Assembly: GCA_029204225.1 (NCBI GenBank)
Contig: CM055109.1
Coordinates: 26,480,178-26,544,177, forward strand
DNA from: Diphasiastrum complanatum
Taxonomy: Eukaryota; Streptophyta; Lycopodiopsida; Lycopodiales; Lycopodiaceae
Reading direction: 5' to 3'
DNA: 64,000 nt
Below are positions 61,073 through 64,000 of the stretch, piece after piece. How positions within the stretch are numbered: position 1 is the first letter of the stretch; each line of letters starts with the position of its first letter. The translations under genes and the position numbers were made by a program. The notes beneath the pieces are model-generated. The model was not told the DNA's origin, made no database searches, and saw nothing but the letters and a program-made list of their open reading frames with translations.

Positions 61073-64000
61073 AGATGCAATTCACTTTTCTGGTGTTTCC
61101 AAATAGATGTGATTTGTTCACAAAAATACATTTATTGGGCAGAGATTCTTGTATAGTTGAATATGAAAAATATGATGATTGTTTTTTAGGTTTATGCAAT
61201 CTTACACGTTATCCATATAAAAATCTTCAGTATAAGGTTTTTGTTTACTTTTGCTATGCCTAACAAGCATATAAGACACAAATATAGCTTAGTTAAAAAA
61301 ACACTGACAATTTAAAGCCTTAAAAATTGTCTATTTGTTTTGATAAGTTGTACTTGGCAGCCGTGCGTCTGATTATGGTTTGATGAAAATCGATGACAAG
61401 GGACAGATTCTCTACTTCAGCGAAAAGCCCAAAGGGGCTGATTTGAAAGCCATGGTGCTTTACCTCCTCCTTGTCATTGTTCGGACATGTTTATTCATTT
61501 TTGTTTATGGATAACAAGAGAATACAAGAGGCAATAGATGGTTAACTTATTGTGGACATCTAACCACAAATATAGCTTCTAGTGTTATGGTGAATTTACC
61601 GCAACAAATAGAAAATGTTAGATTTTCTTAGTTTAGTTTGCATTGTTTCTTGCAATAACAGGGGTCTAGTGTTGTTTAAGTTAATGTCAGCCCAAGCATA
61701 TCAACACTAAATTGTTTCCTGGTAATCTCAGGAGGTGGACACAACAGTCTTGGGACTGTCACCTGAAGAAGCCAAGAATAAGCCATATATTGCTTCGATG
61801 GGAATCTATGTATTCAAAAAAGACATTCTCTTGAATCTTCTCAGGTCAGCCTAGTTCAATACAAGAATGCTTTTGTTTTCAACGTTTATAGGGCCATCTA
61901 ATTGAAGTTTGTAACTAAGAAACCTGAGTAAGAACAACCAATAGTTGAAAAGGAGGTCTACATGTATAGTCTAGATTTGATTTCCAAGTACATTTTTAGA
62001 GTATTTGTTGCTAAAGCAACTCTATGCTCTTGCTTTGGGAACATTTTGGTCTTGACTAGATGGAGGTATCCTACTGCCAATGACTTCGGCTCTGAGATCA
62101 TTCCAGCATCTGCAAAAGAGTACAATGTGCAGGTACCTAAGCTTCATTCATCTTCTAAGCATTCAGGTGCACCTCCAAGATAATCTTGTTTCTTTTTCAT
62201 ATTTCAAAGAAATAATGATAATATGACCAGCCTTTATTCTTCTTTCTTAACATTCTACGTCATTTCAGATGTAACCCTGAAACGGCCTTTTGTGTATTTG
62301 AGCATACAATGGCATATTTTCACTTTTGCTACTTTGATTAATTAGATCATACTTTAATCAAGTACCTTCTTGGTAATTTGTGTCTATTTTACCTGATGGT
62401 ACAGCCTCCATCTAATATTGTACCAAGTAAAGTCAGAAAGACATGTTCTAAGTTTTACTCGTCCTGACTCTCAATCAAAAAAAGCTCAAGTCTAAAACAA
62501 ATTGGGACATTCTTTTCATGCTCTCCATAGATTCTATAACAATTCATGTTGTAACTAAATTTCAATGGTCAAGTAGCTTGGTTTGTTCATAGATCTTACG
62601 AAGGCATGTGCCCCTCTGCTACATCTGTGCTGTAGTACCAGTCTGTATGGTTAGCTTAGTATTTTCTGTTTCCGCAGACTTTTATGGTCCATCATGTAAT
62701 TTGGCAGATATATGCGTGCTCCATGCCATTTACTATCAATCTTCTAGAGCATTTCCTTGCTAGGCCTTGGAATTTATTAGTAGATAGGCCACTTTTTCTT
62801 GCATTTACATGGCAATGTCGGTTGATATGATTTTATATTGAGAGTGACTGCAACTTGCCTTTGAGGAGGCCTTGGACATTACATGGACCATGGCACTACA
62901 CTGTTTGATAATAATTGTTATTTGGACCATATACTTGACTTTTGGAAGTTATCAGAGTAATTTATGAGTCACATGGTCGTTATTGGGTGATTATTTTTAA
63001 CTCGTAGAATGTATGGCCTCAGAGGACATTAATATTGATGCGAACCTCATTCATTATTTGTGACTAGTTGCCCGAGATCTCAAACATCTCTGAGCTTGAT
63101 TTAGTGCAGTAAACACATGCATCTTAGACCGCAGATCCTCACTCATGAGGCTCCTACGCTGCTCCTCAGGGCCATGATCCTCTCAAAAAGTGTGCCTCCA
63201 AAATTTGATCTCCTCTCATGGTTAGTGTTCTTACATAGTTAAGAATGTGGCTAACTTAAGGGCTCTATCATGTGAGAGCAAGTGACCAAATGCCTCGTCC
63301 TTTTTAGATGGACATGTCCCAAAGGCCAGTCCCCTGCTTATCTTTTTTTGGGTACACAACATCCTCACCCCTTCAAAATCAAAAGTTCTTGAGACAAATT
63401 TTGTACAAAATAGGATATCAGACTTTTACTTAATCCTGAGTCATAGAGCCATTACTACACATACTACCAACAATAAAAAACACTCAAGGGGTATTGGTGT
63501 ATGATACGTCACATACTGTCAGCATGAATCCCTTGCACTCACTAGCTCAAGTAATTATTATATCATCCTTGTTTATCCTCATGGTTCTATGCACATTCCA
63601 CCCAACGTTCCAAGGATAATGTTGCATAGTTACTCGGCTCCTAGGCTACCTCTCAGTTGCATGATGGTCCTCTTGGAAGTGTGTGTCCAAGACTAAGAGG
63701 TTATCACTTAAGGATTCCCTTAAGATTCAAAAGAAATAAGATTTCATCCTTAATAGTATCGGAATTGCCAAAGGTCTGTCCTTAAATTTATGTGCTCTTG
63801 GCAATATGGCCATCAATGAAGAAGCTTTTTGCTCGTATACTTTGCTTTGAAAATTTTTGTACTAGTACTTGTGATGTTAAACTGATCTAGTAGTGTTATT
63901 TTCTCTTCGCCCATGAGATTGCTTTGAAAAGTGACATCATATTTAGTATCACACGTTAGTATTTCCTCCTACTAACTGCCAACTATGCAGGCCTATTTAT
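43563..64000 (+). CDS. APL: ADP-glucose pyrophosphorylase large subunit, 3' end outside window
   Basis: The large subunit of the plastid heterotetramer that converts glucose-1-phosphate and ATP to ADP-glucose, the committed starch step. Exons: 43563-43907, 58172-58285, 58648-58821, 59142-59234, 59401-59484, 59673-59728, 61361-61454, 61732-61844, 62060-62132, and 63991 onward; all junctions GT-AG with consistent phase. Exon 1 encodes a Ser-rich transit peptide. The catalytic domain reads [112 protein letters not shown], then [20 protein letters not shown]. Large-subunit type is shown by TQTPGEAG and CINSG; the small subunit has QQSPENP. The visible part is about 385 residues, intact; the allosteric beta-helix end is off-window. 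Intron 1 is 14,264 bp. Confidence 0.95.
43908..46200 (+). other. Start of pyrophosphorylase intron 1, no element recognised
   Basis: AT-rich sequence without supported coding. At 46235-46375 a short plus-strand frame ([15 protein letters not shown]) resembles the copia protease D-S/T-G-A-T-D-H region, but the catalytic Asp position reads Leu. Treated as a weak retroelement scrap. Confidence 0.4.
47032..47740 (-). mobile_element. Ty3/gypsy integrase remnant in intron 1
   Basis: Minus strand from 47740: [10 protein letters not shown] (zinc end), [24 protein letters not shown] (core), then [16 protein letters not shown], and finally [16 protein letters not shown] at 47100-47040 (C-terminal domain). 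Stops and deletions occur throughout. Antisense to the host gene. Confidence 0.8.
47750..50940 (+). other. Intron 1 interior, mostly unassigned
   Basis: No gene recognised. At 50280-50470 the minus strand encodes a short acidic and Arg/Pro-rich stretch with TCC/GGA repeats, possibly a transposase tail. A CTC/CAT trinucleotide run lies at 50330-50355. At 49850-49890 an 18-bp unit ('acaatataggtagtaatt') is repeated. Confidence 0.4.
50954..56189 (+). mobile_element. Ty1/copia retrotransposon inside AGPase intron 1
   Basis: Same strand as the host gene. Probable 5' LTR ~50954-51434, primer site TGGTATCAGAGC at 51435-51446, leader to 52702, gag-pol from ATG 52703. Gag (UBN2) ends in the knuckle [14 protein letters not shown]; protease [10 protein letters not shown]; integrase zinc ([12 protein letters not shown]) and D,D,E core ([21 protein letters not shown]); RT with [25 protein letters not shown] and YVDDII. 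Single in-frame TAG codons interrupt it at 53720 and 55613, and a small deletion shifts the frame at about 55700. After RT (~56083) the RNase H end, polypurine tract and first part of the 3' LTR are missing; only the last 106 bp of the LTR (56084-56189) remain, identical to 51329-51434. Confidence 0.92.
56190..58171 (+). other. End of intron 1, minor duplications
   Basis: No gene. 57912-57954 and 57955-57997 form a 43-bp perfect-but-one tandem duplication ('gatcaattg-agaagcacc'). At 56893-57005 and 57011-57175 an older duplication shares 'aaactaagtaaatcatt-gattggag'. The sequence ends with a good acceptor 'gattatttcag'. Confidence 0.6.
60070..60930 (-). mobile_element. LINE-type ORF1 remnant (coiled coil + RRM-like) in intron 6
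   Basis: Antisense to the host gene. A Pro/Ser-rich N-terminus is followed at 60640-60430 by a heptad-like coiled coil ([20 protein letters not shown], then [30 protein letters not shown]). A frameshift in an A8 run (T8 at 60414-60421 on plus) leads into the frame [19 protein letters not shown] (about 60300-60250) and [17 protein letters not shown] (60180-60120). N-(I/L)-R-(I/V)-x-G-(I/L)-P and the terminal I-(I/V)-R-F-x-S-x-x-x-R are the marks of L1-type ORF1 RNA-binding domains. No ORF2 follows. Confidence 0.65.
61005..61069. repeat. Compound (GT)n(GA)n microsatellite
   Basis: GT repeats at 61005-61016 run straight into about 26 GA repeats at 61017-61069, within intron 6. On the minus strand it encodes a meaningless Leu-Ser repeat that artificially extends the ORF1 frame. 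Confidence 0.95.
62133..63990 (+). other. AGPase intron 9, no element recognised
   Basis: 1,858 bp. Two diverged related segments lie at about 63147-63215 and 63636-63690 (ggctcct..gct..ctcag..catgat..cctct..agtgtg), possibly old LTR debris. The intron ends with 'aactatgcag' before GCC TAT TTA (Ala-Tyr-Leu), the expected next residues of the protein. Confidence 0.55.

Overview
This is nuclear DNA from a land plant, almost certainly a seed plant with a large, repeat-rich genome. The evidence is intron-split plant genes with GT-AG junctions, Ty1/copia and Ty3/gypsy elements primed by initiator-Met tRNA, AT-rich intergenic DNA and very long introns. The old, degraded retroelements and the 14-kb first intron are gymnosperm-like, but the species cannot be fixed from sequence alone.

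Three genes are convincing. (1) Minus strand, 3970-5477: a complete three-exon 2-oxoglutarate/Fe(II) dioxygenase, most like flavanone 3-hydroxylase, with its own TATA box. (2) Plus strand, 17594-23746: a complete four-exon GT47 (exostosin-type) Golgi glycosyltransferase of about 595 residues, preceded by a cluster of G-boxes. (3) Plus strand, 43563 to the right edge: the large subunit of plastid ADP-glucose pyrophosphorylase, ten exons visible and the 3' end outside the window. No operon-like logic links them. They act in specialised metabolism, cell-wall/Golgi glycosylation and starch synthesis.

The rest is mostly transposon debris. 1-1.8 kb: Ty3/gypsy pol (minus). 8.3-9.65 kb: CACTA-like remnant. 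11.8-12.1 kb: copia RNase H plus LTR start. 12.28-12.73 kb: isolated gypsy LTR. 14.7-15.3 kb: LINE reverse transcriptase. GT47 intron 1: gypsy gag. 28.1-30.2 kb: copia gag (plus) fused tail-to-tail to copia RT (minus). 30.19-38.59 kb: large minus-strand Ty3/gypsy element interrupted by a second plus-strand Ty3/gypsy element at 31.0-33.2 kb. 40.55-40.9 kb: more minus-strand copia. 41.0-41.4 kb: possible Penelope-type RT fragment. Intron 1 of the pyrophosphorylase gene (14,264 bp) holds gypsy integrase debris and a nearly complete copia element whose retained LTR segments are identical. Intron 6 holds an antisense LINE-type ORF1 with coiled coil and RRM-like region.

The structural oddities most worth a second look are a near-perfect 94-bp inverted repeat at 10.13-10.34 kb, a cluster of fourteen CATGCA (RY) motifs inside the gypsy LTR at 37.18-37.51 kb, the LINE-type ORF1, the possible Penelope fragment, and the giant first intron of the starch gene. 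No CRISPR array, tRNA or rRNA gene was recognised.
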